A stretch of 64,000 bases of DNA from Paraescarpia echinospica (Eukaryota; Annelida; Polychaeta; Sabellida; Siboglinidae). The stretch is taken from positions 6,836,510-6,900,509 of the forward strand of contig CM034544.1 of the NCBI GenBank assembly GCA_020002185.1, given 5' to 3'. Under the pieces are notes generated by a model that worked only from the letters and a program-made list of their open reading frames with translations, made no database searches and was not told the origin of the DNA. This document shows positions 21,041-32,050 of the stretch, in pieces (positions within the stretch are counted from its first letter, which is position 1; each line of letters starts with the position of its first letter). Position numbers and translations under genes: made by a program.

Positions 21041-21068
21041 GCCACCCAGATAATTAACTTTAGGTGGC
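21041..21068 (-). ncRNA. Conserved 3'-end hairpin of the CR1-like family
   Basis: In the minus-strand RNA the 28-nt segment folds GCCACCTA.../...TGGGTGGC around a TTAATT loop, just upstream of the decamer tail. The same element is at 9422-9449 (perfect 11-bp stem) and about 7009-7036. One pair is C-G here and T-A in copy 2, a compensatory change. CR1/L2 reverse transcriptases recognise 3' hairpins, so a recognition role is likely but inferred. Confidence 0.7.
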
Positions 21069-21116
21069 AGGTTGACAAGGAAGCCCCTTGGCTTATCGAG
21101 AGTCCGACCCTTTTAT

Positions 21117-24069
21117 CTATGTGTATCCCGCCCTTCTGAGGTATGTGTCTATTTTATTTTTAAACATATTCACGCTACTAGCACCCACACAATCAGCAGG
21201 TAATCTGTTCCATTCATTTACAGTCCTTTGTGACAATGAAAACTTTCTTATATCCAATCTACTCTGCTCCTTTGCTAATGTAAGTTCATGTCCTCTGGTC
21301 CTTCTATCTTTCTTAACTGAGAAAAAAATATTTCTATAAATATTTTCATGACCCTTCAATATTTTAAACACTTCTATCTGATCTCCTCTCAATCTCCTGG
21401 TCTCTAGTGTTGTTATACCGCATTTTTTAGGCGTATTTCGTAACTAAGATCCCTCAGTTTTTGTATCATTTTAGTTGCTCTCCTCTGCACTCTTTCTAGC
21501 ATATCTATGTCCTTCCTGCGATATGGCCTCCACGCTTGAATACATTATTCTAAATGAGGCCTAACTATTGTTTTGTACAGCGGTATTATTAGCTCTTTTT
21601 CCTTATACGTTATGTTTCGCCTAATTAATCCAAGGATTTGATTTCCCTTTGAAGCTGCAATTCCGCACTGTTCTGAAACCTTCATATCAGCACTAATGGT
21701 TAACCCTAAGTCCTTTTCTTTTGCAGTAGTTCTTAGTACAGTAGCCCCCATTGTATATTGTACCTCTTCGTTCCCATGCCCTGTGTGGAGGCATTTACAT
21801 TTCCCAAAATTGAACAGCATTTGCCACTTTTCAGACCATTTGATCAACCTGTCAAGATCATCTTGTAAATGTTGTCTATCTCCATCACTTTTAATCCTTC
21901 TAAACACTTTTGTATCATCTGCAAATTTCAACTCCCTTCTAGCTAAATCATCGTCCAAATCGTTTATATATATTAAGAGTAATATAGGTCCTAATACTGA
22001 TCCCTGTGGTACCCCACTCAATACCGATTTCCAGTTTGAAGCCTCCCCATCAACTACTACACGTTGTCTTCTGTCAATCAGCCATTGTTCTATCCAGTTT
22101 ATTATACCATTTCCTATGCCATGGGCCTTTAGTTTAAGTAGTAATCTTTGATGTGGTACTTTGTCGAAAGCTTTTTGAAAATCTAAGTAGACGATATATA
22201 CTGGTGATCCCCTATCTACCCACTTAGTGATGTCTTCCAAAAAACATAACATATTTGTTAAGCATGACCTCGCTTTAAAAAAAACATGTTGAGATGGGTT
22301 TATCAAGTTTTGTTTAACAAGAAAATCCACCATGTGATCTTTAATTAGTCTTTCTAATAATTTACAAATCACTGATGTTAAACTCACTGGTCTATAGTTC
22401 TCTGACTTGTTTCTCGAACCTTTTTTGAATAATGGTATAATGTTTGCTTCTTTCCATTCTAAAGGAACCACTCCCTCTTCTAATGACAAGCTGAAAACTG
22501 TTGCAAGCGGTATGCTAATTTGTTCTACAATTTCCAATAGTAGTTTGGGTGGAATACCATCCACTCCAGGTGATTTATTACCCTTCATAGCCCTTATTTT
22601 CTTAGCTACCATTTCCGGGGTTACAATTAATTGTCCTAAATAGTCTGAATCTGCCCCCTTGAACTTAGCCTCTGGTACTGGCAGTGAACTAATATCTTCC
22701 CTGGTAAACACTGAACTAAAGTACTCATTCAGGTCTTCTGCCATTAAGAATCCCTCTGATATTATATTTCCAGCACTATCTTCTAGAGGACCGACCTTAT
22801 CTTGAACTTTCTGTTTGCTTCGAACATACGCATACAAACTCTTGCTGTCATGTTTTATATTACTAGCTAATTGTTGTTCATAGCTTCTCTTTGAATTTCT
22901 AATTTCAGCTGTAGCTTGGTTAAGTGCTTCTTTATAACTGTTGTAGTCTTCATAATTTCCAGTACATCTATATGACTTCCACATTATTTGTTTATACTTA
23001 ATTTTTCTAATGGCTTCTTTCGATAAGTGTTTCTTTTTGGACCGTTTTCCTTGTTTTTTGAAGGGTACAAATTGATCGATTATGCACTTAATTTCACTCT
23101 TTAATATATTCCAGCATTCTCTTGCCGTCTTATTTTTCAGTGTGTTATTCCAGTCTATCTTTGCTATATATTTCCTCATGTCCTTATACCTTCCTTTGTG
23201 TAAATTTCTCCTATATTGCTTTTTACTATTCCTTTCTGATTTTACTTTGATGGTAAAATGTATCTGGTTGTAATCGCTACTCCCCAGTGGCTCACATATC
23301 CTCACATTGTCAACTAATTCATTCTGTGAGGAAAAAACTATGTCTAACACAGTCTCACCCCTGGTTGGTTCTAGCACATGTTGAGAAAGGAATGTATCTT
23401 GAACTAAAACTAAAAACTTGTGGTCCTCACTCCCCATACTCTGTAGAGATATATGCCCGTGGTTAAAATCCCCCATAATAATACAGTCCCGTTTGCTTAC
23501 TTCCCTTATAGCGTTTTGTATTTTTTAATTCTCTTTTATGCTTATGTTTGGACTTCGATAAACTAACCCAACTGTTAACGTTGAGTTTCTTGTAACTATG
23601 TTACACCAAACAGCTTCTTCGCAATCTGCTTCTCTTTCTAATTTTATTTCATAAGCCTGAATAGATTCTTTAATATATAAAATAACTCCACCTCCCTTTC
23701 TTCCTATTCTATCTTTTCTAAACATTACATATCCTGTCAGGCCCAATTCAGCATCTGATATATCGGTGGTGGTCCAGGATTCGGTTATACCTATTATATG
23801 AGGGTCAATATCTTCTACCATAATGTTTAGTTCATTTCTTTTGTTTACTATACTCCTTGCATTTAAACAAACACATTTATATCCAGCTTCAGAAGAGTTT
23901 TCCAGACTGTTATTTGCTGATTTATTTGTGCTGTCTTTATCTATGCCTCCATTTAGTGCGTTGATCGCCAACCTCTTGCAGTTTCTATACGTTGCCCCCC
24001 TTCCTCCCATTACTGGCAACATTCCTGACAGAATAACCTGTTCAACTCTCGTCTTCTTTAGCTTCCTCA
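21117..24069 (-). pseudogene. CR1-like ORF2: endonuclease-reverse transcriptase, nearly intact
   Basis: The endonuclease begins at CVCLNARSIVNK (about 23880), with HIIGITESWTTTD and RDCIIMGDFNHGH. A TAA near 23528 splits it, and the 643-residue frame 23476-21545 follows with EPLGSSDYNQIHF (DH block). RT motifs are SPGVDGIPPKLLLEI, YLDFQKAFDKVPHQ, GVPQGSVLGPIL and the catalytic KFADDTKVF. A TAT-to-TAA change at 21545 truncates it after VRPHLE. The thumb/C-terminal domain continues in another ORF (21392-21117) to AGYT. Two nonsense changes thus break an otherwise well-kept frame. Confidence 0.92.
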
Positions 24070-24877
24070 CTAACTGTCTGTATTTCTGTACTATCGCAAT
24101 TGTTCCCTCCCTGTCTGTATTATTTGTTCCTACATGTACCAGTATAGATCCCCCTTGCCATGTCCAAATACCTTCTCTACCCTGTCAGTTACATGTTCAA
24201 TCCTAGCCCCCGGTAAACAAACAACGACGTCCTTCCCCTCGCTCAGTGTCTTGTCCGTCTTTCGCATAATGGAGTCGCCCGTAAACACCCTCTCTTTCCT
24301 CATTGCCCCCTCAATCACTGCCTTAGAATAGCTCCTTCTTCGGTTTGCATCTGTCTGGTTGTTGTCTTTCGCCCCTGTCGTCTTCTCTCCTGTCACATTC
24401 TCTTCCGATCCATTCTTTCCTGTCGCTTTTTCTCTTGTCACCTTTCCTCCTGTCAGCGTCCCTTTTATCGACTTCTCTTCAATCACAGTTGCTCTCACTT
24501 CCTTTCGTCCCTTCTTCTTTCGTCCCGTCTCATTTTCCTCTCTCCACTCCCGTCCCATCTTCCCTCCCTCCTTCTCTACGGTCACTTTCTTCCCTGTCAC
24601 CTTCACGCTTGTCACGTTTTCTGTTGTCGATTTTCCAATTTCTTCCCCTCCAATCACCTTCCCTCCTCTCAATCTCCTTTCCTCAGTTTTCTTGCCACTG
24701 CTCCTTCAGTCTTGCGGTATTCCCACCTCTTTCCCTGTCGTCTCTCTCCATTCGACCTGCCTCCTTGCTAATTCCCATCTCCATTCCCTTCACAATATCT
24801 GTCAACTTAACTATCTCCTTCTGCAGACACTCCACCTTCCAACACCCAATGCACTGAAAGGTGAATCCTTCCTCCAT
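24070..24877 (-). pseudogene. CR1-like N-terminal region: coiled/low-complexity part plus SGNH esterase-like domain
   Basis: Starts MEEGFTFQCIGCWKVECLQ at 24877 with CxxC...C cysteines and a helical KEIVKLTDIVKG stretch. A frameshift near 24685 leads into a Lys/Glu/Thr-rich degenerate repeat (VTGEKxTG). The esterase-like domain follows: VFTGDSIMRK (block I nucleophile Ser), VCLPGARIEHV (block II), then, after a one-base loss in a G run near 24150, a VHVGTNN motif (block III) and SGMLPVMGGRGATYRNC. CR1-group ORF1 proteins are known to carry such esterases. The C-terminal Asp-His block is not seen before the endonuclease begins. Confidence 0.75.
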
Positions 24878-24896
24878 GGTTTCTGCTTTCTACTAG

Positions 24897-25655
24897 CACA
24901 TGATGTTTTAATGTAGCTGTTAATCCATATTTCCTAAACAAATTATTAGCTACATAATTGATATGAGATGACCATGTCATATTACAGTCTATTATGACAC
25001 CAAGAAAGTTTAAATGTGTTACATTCTCAATTGGAATACAATTTACCTTAATATTAGAAATTTTGCAATTTTTCAGTACTCTTTGTTTACTATGAAAAAT
25101 CATCATTTTCGTTTTGCTTGCATTCAGTGACAGCTTGTTCACTGCTACCCAATCTGTTATTTTGGTTATTTCTGTATTTATTTGATTTGATGTTGAGTTC
25201 ATCGTGGGGTTACTAGTAAATTTGCCCAGTGTGCTTAACAGAGTGGCACCATCGGCGTTCATAATAGGTGTAAACTTTGTACTAGTCATTTCTAGATCGT
25301 TGATATATATATATTAAAAAAGTACTGACGTACGTACTGACCCCTGAGGGTCTCCTGCTGTTATTGTTCCTATATTTTATTGCATGTTGTTTCCTTCTAC
25401 GTATTGTCGTCTGGTCTGTTGTGTATGTAGCTTCTAAACCAATCTAATTCTATATTTTGTATGCCGTAATGTTCAAGCTTTTTGATAAAGATTGTATGGT
25501 CACTAGTGTCGAATGCCTTTGACAAATCTACGCACATTGCTATAGGTATTTTTTTTTATCAAGATTTAAATAAATTCGACCCACCATTTCAGATAATGCA
25601 AGTTCGGTTGAATATCCTGATCTGAATCCGTATTGGTTTGCATGTAAGCGTATAT
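24897..25655 (-). mobile_element. LINE B, 5' part (RT core)
   Basis: Minus-strand sequence contains YGFRSGYSTELA (about 25635), the palm motif CVDLSKAFDT (about 25520), IQNIELDWFRSYIHNR, a damaged QGSV region near 25340, and the frame 25289-24900 with TDWVAVNKLSLNASKTKMM and THLNFLGVIIDCNMTWSSH. It continues into 21011-20400 once the CR1-like insertion is removed. Stops near 25310 and 25560 make it a pseudogene. The endonuclease domain is missing (5'-truncated). Confidence 0.85.
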
Positions 25656-26034
25656 TATAAGTTCAATACTTAAGTATTTGTGCATATACTGATGATTATG
25701 GTGAAGAGGATTGTTATAGTGAAAATGAAGATGTTGATTAAGATTAAAATAAAGAAGATGACGAAAAATGATGACGACGAAAATGACGGTGATGCATATG
25801 AATATGATGATTATAAAGAAGATTAAGATGACGAAGACGAAGTTGGGCGATTTGATTCTCCATTTGGAAGCACTGGACCCGTTCTGCACCTGTTTCTTGA
25901 AAGAGTTACCTACAATATAACCTTGCTTAGGCCCAAGAGCTCCCTGGCGTATTCGTTCATCCGTTCACAACTGTAATACTGCTTATTGATTTTCAGATTT
26001 ATCCCACCTTTTATTTTGATGTGCCTTTAAGCTT
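25656..26034. other. GAT/GAA-rich unannotated stretch
   Basis: Purine-biased GATGAT/GAAGAT-like sequence at 25690-25850, then unique sequence with nothing I recognise. Confidence 0.6.
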
Positions 26035-27190
26035 GATTGCCAAAGATCATCATAATCATCATTATCATTGTGCAGCCGTAATGTTCCGTGGTTGGTTGAT
26101 GACCTCAGCATGCCGTTTCCAAATCCGCCTGTCTTGCGCTATCCTCTGCCAGATGGTGCCCTTCCAGTACTCGTCTAGTTCATCTCTATTGTGATACGCG
26201 TTGTCCATCGGTTATATTGTAGTCTGCTGATATTATCTGCCTATGTTCACTTCTGTCTTCTGATTTGTTCTATCAAGTTTATGACTTTTGTCTTCTCTCT
26301 TACCCAAATATTTGTTTTTCTCTCCCGATATGTGATGTTTAGCATACTTCTTTCCAACTTTGTTTATGCGGCTGTTAGCTTGTTCTTTGCCTGGACGGTG
26401 AGTACCCTTGTTTCCGCGCCATATGTCATCGCTGGAAGTACGCATGAGTTGTAGACTTGTCTCTTCAAGCAGGATCCAAAGTTACCCTTGAAGATGTCGC
26501 GGCGTTTGGCGAATGCTGTCCAGCCGGCGGTGATTCTTCGTTGAATCTTCTTGTTTTGGTTTTTGTCTCTGATATTGTATCGCTGTCCCAGATAGACGTA
26601 GCTTTCAACGTTCTCTATCTGCGTGGTGTTGATATGTATTGGTGTGTCATTTACTAGCATCACTTTCATCAACACATTCATCTTCAGACCTTGTGTTTCA
26701 CTTTCATCAGCTAGCTCCTGCAGCATTTGTTGTAGTTCTTGTGGTGTAGTAGCGCATATGAGTATGTCGTCGGTGAAGCGAAGATGACTGAAATATTCTC
26801 CGTCCATCATCAAGCCTCTGGTTCCCCAGGTCAGTCTTCGGAATATGCTTTCCAGTGTTGCCATAAACAGCTTTGGCGATATATTGTCATCTTGTCGTAC
26901 TCCTCTCTTGATGTTGATCTTGTTGCTCTTTTTGTGTAGGTGGACTGTCACCGAGCTGTTGGTGTAGATGTCTTTCAGGAGTTCGATGTACACGTTTACT
27001 ATCCCGTGTTCTTGAAAGGGAGGTCAGTATTGCTTGAGTTTGCACCGAGCCGAAAGCCTTCTCGTAGTCGACGATAGCGATGCAGAGCGGAATATTATAT
27101 TCTCGACACTTCTTTTTCAGTTGGTTTACGACATGTATTATGGTCTGTCATTGAGTACCTGCTTCTGAATCCTGATCGCTCGCTCTGCCA
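26035..27190 (-). mobile_element. RTE-type LINE, 3' half
   Basis: Minus-strand frame 26993-26364 has QDDNISPKLFMATLESIFRR, HLRFTDDILICATT (catalytic FADD read as FTDD), YVYLGQRYNIRDK and CVLPAMTYGAETRVL. Upstream (27190-27000) are SGFRSRYSMTDH and a palm region with a frameshift. Downstream, past a deletion near 26230, comes the typical RTE end DELDEYWKGTIWQRIAQDR-like (26190-26090), then an ATGATAATGAT-type 3' tail. This is a different RTE family from 12112-14340. Confidence 0.88.
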
Positions 27191-27191
27191 A

Positions 27192-27290
27192 AGATATAGG
27201 CGCAACATTTTTATTCTTATTATCATTATTACTATTATTATTATTATTGTTACTACTACTATCATTATCATTATTATTATTATTATAAAC
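27192..27290. repeat. (ATT)n/(ATC)n microsatellite
   Basis: Imperfect trinucleotide tract of about 95 bp immediately 5' of the minus-strand RTE fragment. Confidence 0.93.
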
Positions 27291-27398
27291 ATATTGGAAT
27301 GTGCACATCATCGCTCGCATGCAAGATATGAACATTGTGGAAGGTTATTTCACAGTGAACACAAGTAACACTGTTCCTTTCTTACGTATTGATACCAG

Positions 27399-27552
27399 GC
27401 AACTGAACAAGTAGCACGTCTAACACAGGAAGGGCAGTTTTCAGGATTCACATCCTGTTCCGAAAGGTGGACCATCGATGAACTTGTGAACTTCGTCGAG
27501 GACCACACGGTGCTAAACGAGTCACGTGTCATTGTGCTCACCACACCATCTG
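27399..27552 (+). CDS. Candidate internal exon of an unrecognised host gene
   Basis: A 154-bp block, open in frame 1 from GCA at 27399, is bounded by a good acceptor (pyrimidine-rich TTCCTTTCTTACGTATTGAT then ACCAG) and a donor TCTG|GTAAGA. It would encode about 51 residues beginning ATEQVARLTQ, containing CSERWTIDELVNFVED and ending ESRVIVLTTPS, phase 0 in and phase 1 out. Codon use is balanced and unlike the AT-rich surroundings. The final ESRVIVL stretch faintly recalls ANF-receptor-like folds, but I do not assign a family. No partner exon was found nearby. Confidence 0.45.
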
Positions 27553-27999
27553 GTAAGAAGAGGAAGACCAGTTCCTGATGAAGGCCGCTGTTCGTGGTCG
27601 AAACGTAGATGTCACATTAGAATGTCCATTTGTATAGTAAGAAAAAACATGATTCAATTACTGTTACTCTGTTGGGTTAGAACAATACGCCACGTTTTTT
27701 GTCCAATTGGCTACTGTCATTAAAGGAAATAAAAGCAAGGCATTAGCTAAAATCCGTTTTCCATGTGTACACAAAGTTTAACATTGTATGTAACATTCGA
27801 GAACATTAAAAAAAAAAAAAACCACATTTGTACACATTTGTAGCATAAATTATATTTTAAACCAGTCTGTGTAGCGATACCCGCGGAAAATAAAAATGTA
27901 ATGAGCGATAGGCGATCATGTGGTATCGTAACGTGGTTTATATTACTTCGTGAAAACATTAACAAAAAAGTATAAAGAAAGTCAATGGTTTGGTGTCGG
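27553..27999. other. Unannotated stretch
   Basis: No repeat or gene identified. It would be intron if the exon at 27399-27552 is real. Confidence 0.5.
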
Positions 28000-28078
28000 G
28001 ATTGAACCGGTGTCGCCCGATTGCAAAATAAATGCTAAAGAACCAACGCGTTTACCAACTGAGCTAGCAGGACCGACA
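28000..28078 (-). tRNA. tRNA-like sequence or tRNA-derived SINE head
   Basis: The minus strand reads TAGCTCAGTTGGTAAACGCG (A box) and, 30 nt later, CCGGTTCAATCCC (B box), spaced as in an internal pol III promoter. The T stem keeps only three pairs and the acceptor arms do not pair well, so it is probably a decayed tRNA gene or SINE head, not a functional tRNA. No SINE body matching the 42283 family follows. Confidence 0.45.
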
Positions 28079-28597
28079 TAAATTCGCTGACTGATTGAAG
28101 TTGTTATGATAAATTGTACAACTCCTCCTTCATACATCTATATTCTAGTGATATTATGAAATGTCCGGATGCACAGCATAAAATGTGGAATTTTTATTTC
28201 ATTGAATATTTTTTTTTTTGGCTTGGTGGATATTGAAATAGATAGCAGGATGTAATATAATATGAATTCAAGCAATATATGTTTTTATTCCCTTTAATGT
28301 AATATCTAGGTCGAGTCACGCCCGTATAGTTATGATTTGCCTAAATATACAAGACTTAAATAATAATTATGACGTACAAAATATAATTTGGCACAAGAAG
28401 TCCGTCACATAGAGAAGAGGTGCAAATCGGCCCTCGTAAAAATCTGTACACGTTGTGATCTATATTGGCTATACACTGCCACATTTGTCCGCTCGGATAG
28501 TTCATATGTCACAAACATGTGGACATGAGCGAGTTAAAACACATTTTATTTATTCATCAAAAAGGGGAATGGAAACATTGTCCGTGGTCTGTACAAT

Positions 28598-28622
28598 ATT
28601 ATATATATATATATATACATAT
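28598..28622. repeat. (AT)n microsatellite
   Basis: AT tract at the left boundary of the LTR-element fragment starting at 28622. Confidence 0.85.
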
Positions 28623-29363
28623 ATTAGGAAGATATTTGACGCAAATTGGCGCAGATTAAATTCTTAAAGGCCGGGGTAATGTCACAAAGTGGTTTGTATA
28701 GAATTTAATCAGGCTTTAGAACAGTGGTTTTGTTTAAAAAGTATTGTGCTGCCATCTCTGGTATGTATTGTCGCTGAGGTATACGCTCGTGCCATCTGGC
28801 GATTAAGGCGGGTAACGTTTTAACTGCCGACGAGTCAGATTTAATTCATTTCATTTGTAGCGTACACAACTAATTCTACGGTTAGGTATATCAAATTTGG
28901 TACCTGTAGAAATTATTTAACATGACTGGTAATATGGTGACCTGTCAAACTACTTGTGTTGTGGTTATAAGAAGATTATATTATGAACTTATAAAAGTTG
29001 TTTACAGAAATGTAGGTGTGAAAAACACTAGGGTCACCATTAGCTTATGAATAGAGTGTGTGTTTTATTAAAATTATGGATTAATTCATGAGAGTTAGAA
29101 TGTACGATGAATATTGTGGTATCCGGCTCGATACAGGGAATCCAGTGATACTAATTATGTAAGTAATTCACGTAAGTTAAAGATTGAATAAGCACTTATA
29201 TAGCCAAACGTTTAGCTCGCAAAATCTATTTTAAACTCAGTGAGTTGAATGGATTTGCTTCGATGTGTGAAAGGTTTCGGAAGCCGGTTTTTTAATATTT
29301 ATTATGACATCCGCCACCCTTGGTAAAAACATTACGTTGTCTTTCTTACATCTGGGTGTGACA
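28622..29363 (+). mobile_element. Gypsy-type fragment: polypurine tract plus LTR (inverted relative of 33898-35517)
   Basis: 28622-28678 matches the last internal bases of the element at 33898-39169, including the polypurine-like AAAGGCCGGGGTAA. From 28679 an LTR starts TGTCACAAAGTGGTTTG and is the reverse complement of 35459-34790 over roughly 620 bp. Past about 29295 the two diverge. This copy then reaches GGGTGTGACA at 29363, a plausible LTR end of its own. Everything 5' of 28622 is lost. The orientation is opposite to the complete element. Confidence 0.8.
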
Positions 29364-29599
29364 ATATATAAAACGAAAATTTGTAATGCTCCTGAATGGT
29401 TCCAGTACTATTATCTATGGTAAAGCAATACATAGGATTGCGGTTGTTCCTGTTTTTATTTTTATTAAAATACTCAAAATCATAGAATGTTGCCTGCACT
29501 ATTTATTTTACATAAACTATGCAAAACATCATTCGCTATATACTTTTAATGTGTACAGGAAAATACGTAATGTTTATCAGACATTATGCTGATTCAGAA

Positions 29600-30170
29600 A
29601 GTAATAATTAAATTCTCAAAACCTCAATTATTTCACCCGATATTTCAAAGTAAAATCAATTTATTTTCTCATTCAAATAATACCCAGCAAAACAAAAATA
29701 TGTGTGTTTATATAAACACACACAACACAAGTGACCTGGATACCTAAGGAGTGTGAATGTTGTACTAACAAAATAATGTCACATATATGTTTTGTCCCGC
29801 TCCAACCTTCGACATCGTAGTGTCGTTATTATATAATGTTATCTCGCCCGCTTTAGAAGGTTTGTATAAATGTTTACCTTCTGGACGCATTATGGCCTTC
29901 GTGCAAACCACACCCACACACGAACTGGTGCTCGTTTCGCCTACATAGGTCTGATGACAGTGCGGACATCCTATCTCATATATTACCCCACACATGTTGT
30001 TCTTTGAGGTTTTTGTCCTTGGGGTTCACTACGGTGGATCTTATGATGATGTGAGGTTTGTGGTTCGTCCCCACTCCATGTTCCCTGAAAATTGTGGTCA
30101 ATTTCTCTGACAGATTGCGCACGTATGGTAAAGGGGTGTTCATTAGTATATCCATCGTAGTGAACCCTAA
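29600..30170 (-). mobile_element. Penelope-like element 3' end with GIY-YIG endonuclease remains (copy 1)
   Basis: The minus strand reads NLSEKLTTIFREHGVGT and the conserved RSTVVNPKDKN linker (30110-30010), then, after a frameshift, CGVIYEIGCPHCHQTYVGET (29995-29930), the zinc-finger-plus-GIY-YIG start typical of Penelope-like elements. The rest of the endonuclease is interrupted by stops, and a 3' UTR to about 29600 follows. The same 3' region recurs at 42655-43000. The reverse transcriptase is missing here. Confidence 0.8.
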
Positions 30171-30184
30171 AAAGCAAAAGTGCT

Positions 30185-30852
30185 TGTGATGGTATTGGAG
30201 GCACTGTGAAAAGGCTAGTTACAAAAGCCAGTCTCCAAATCCCATTCCATGACCCTATTCTTACCATTGAAGCAATCATGAATAAAGAAATGGAAAGGAT
30301 CAAATCCTTCAATGTAGCACCAAAGAAAATTGCTGAATGCGAAAATGAACTCAAAGCGCGGTTCGAGTCATCAATTTCAATAAAGGGAACTGTGCAGCTG
30401 CATCGATTAGTCCCTGTCTCCACACCACAGTTACAGGTCTACAACTTGCTCAAGCTGATGAGCCAGAATTGTTATCCGTGACATTGATAGCTCATGGCAA
30501 TCACGAGGATTTGGAATCAGATGAACTTGCAGCAGTACAAATACCTCTACAAATTCATGAAGATAATTCTGTTTGCTGTCTTTATGAAAATCTGCCATGG
30601 ATAGGAATGGTGGATGAAATCTCGAATGAATTTGGTGACTTCAATATAAACTTAATGAACCCACATGGGCCAGCAAAGCAGTTTCATTGGCGTAGACAAT
30701 CCGATAAATGTTGGATATCGGAAGACGACATACTGTGTGTAGTTGAAACATCCTCACTTAGGTCATCATCATCCAGAGAATATAGCATCAGCCGAAATTA
30801 TGTGTTGAACATATTAACACTTTGTAATAAGTGGAACATTGAACATGGGTAG
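30185..30852 (+). pseudogene. Frameshifted unrecognised gene, possibly transposon-associated
   Basis: Two overlapping frames (30206-30481 and 30469-30852) join by a frameshift near 30435. Part 1 includes EAIMNKEMERIKSFNVAPKK. Part 2 includes ENLPWIGMVDEISNEFGD, LMNPHGPAKQFHWRRQSD and CWISEDDILCVVE before stop 30850. The last block (hydrophobic WIG, then GP..FHW and KCWI) resembles, from memory only, a short C-terminal module seen in uncharacterised invertebrate and transposon-related proteins. I do not assign a function. It directly follows the Penelope-like remnant. Confidence 0.5.
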
Positions 30853-30867
30853 TGAAGTGAATTGACA

Positions 30868-30982
30868 AATACTGAAGCAAGGCACTTAAGCGCATGGTAT
30901 ACCGGTAAATGACACGTGTTTAATAAATACCGAAACAAGGCATGTAAGCGCATGGTATACCGGTAAATGAGACGTGTTTATT
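30868..30982 (+). repeat. 58-bp tandem duplication
   Basis: AAGCGCATGGTATACCGGTA occurs twice with flanking GACACGTGTTTA/GAGACGTGTTTA. The copies differ at a few bases. Confidence 0.9.
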
Positions 30983-31547
30983 TGTAGTTCGTAGTATACA
31001 TATTAATGTTGCTTTTACTAAATTGATTTGATTGTTTACCTTATAGACTTTAGTCACAGCCAATGACAATTGCGGCATGGGCGGCCTGGCTGGGCTCTGT
31101 TTACTATAGACTAGTATCAGCTATCAGTACGACGCTATGGCGTATACCTATGTCAATGATAATATGACTATATTATGTCTATGTCGTATATCGTAGTAGG
31201 CCAGTAGCCTAAGTAGGCTTAGGATAATAGTAATAGTGTAGATATTTTTGAAAGATAACACACATAGTATAAATATTCTTAATTACTGAATGTTGTAGTG
31301 CTCCGAAAAGCCAATTTATATGCAAATGGCTATAGCTGGGTTGGGGGATTTGTTTACATTTGAGGCCATCTGGTTTGGGGAGGCAAGAGCCCTATACAGA
31401 GGGCCTTTGTTCAGAAGGTTATTGTAAGTTCAGTGGCACCCTGCCAAGAATTCTAGAGATCACTAGACTTTGGAAATAACATACTCAACAGAGAGCGTCT
31501 ATCCCAAGGCTACAGATTTAGCTGTATAAAAGGAGGGCTTTAGCGAG

Positions 31548-31665
31548 AATCGGGGCTGGCTGTTGGGGGATGCAGCCAGACACTTCGAGGGCTGGCTGTT
31601 GAGGATGCAGCCAGACACTGCAAGGGCTGGCTGTTGGGGGGTGCAGCCAGACACTGCGAGGAAGC
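31548..31665 (+). repeat. About 36-bp tandem repeat, three copies, each with a small hairpin
   Basis: Units contain GGGCTGGCTGTTGGGGGATG followed by CAGCCAGACACT. In each unit CTGGCTG can pair with CAGCCAG. Confidence 0.88.
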
Positions 31666-31828
31666 TGTTTGTTAGAACATGTCCGAAGATGCATGCTGAA
31701 GCTGTGTGTAATACAGGCCAGTGACGTAGCTAGCGATTACTGGGGGAACACTGACAGAGGAACCATTCCTGTCAGCACACTGCCTCAGAGCGCCCTGCGA
31801 CACTATTGTGTTGCAGTACAACACAGTA

Positions 31829-32050
31829 AATTCGGTTGCTATATAAGCCACCGCCGTCTGAACTTATCGTTCTGACATTTAGAATAATATTATGTCGGGT
31901 ATAATTCGGTTGCTGTATAAGCCACCGCCGTCTGAATTTATCGTTCTGACATTTATAGTTCGGTTGCTGTATAAGCCGCCGCCGCCGTCTGAACCTATCG
32001 TTCTGACATTTAGAATAATATTATGTCGGGTATAATTCGGTAGCTGTATT
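31829..32050 (+). repeat. Variable 54-77-bp tandem repeat, about three copies
   Basis: TTCGGTTGCTGTATAAGCC, a CCGCCGTCTGAA stretch, TCGTTCTGACATTTA and, in two copies, GAATAATATTATGTCGGGTA. The (CCG) number varies. A partial fourth copy ends at 32050. Confidence 0.88.

Larger units (their letters stand above)
21018..24890 (-). mobile_element. CR1-like LINE copy 3, apparently full length, with target duplication
   Basis: 3873 bp flanked by TACTAG at 21012-21017 and 24891-24896. On the minus strand it starts GAAAGCAGAAACC, reaches an ATG 14 nt in (24877), and carries an N-terminal ORF with an SGNH esterase-type domain, endonuclease, RT and C-terminal domain. It ends in a 3' hairpin (21041-21068) and two TTGTTAAATC decamers. 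It inserted into LINE B between codons reading HHVL and SILK. Frameshifts and stops show it is not active. Very little 5' UTR is present. Confidence 0.93.

Noticed and set aside
24345..24916. Two long Ser/Pro/Phe-rich plus-strand ORFs (170 and 185 codons)
   Set aside because: Antisense shadows of the Lys/Glu-rich CR1-like N-terminal ORF.
28000..28078. Functional tRNA gene
   Set aside because: A and B boxes are good, but the T stem has only three pairs and the acceptor arms do not pair.
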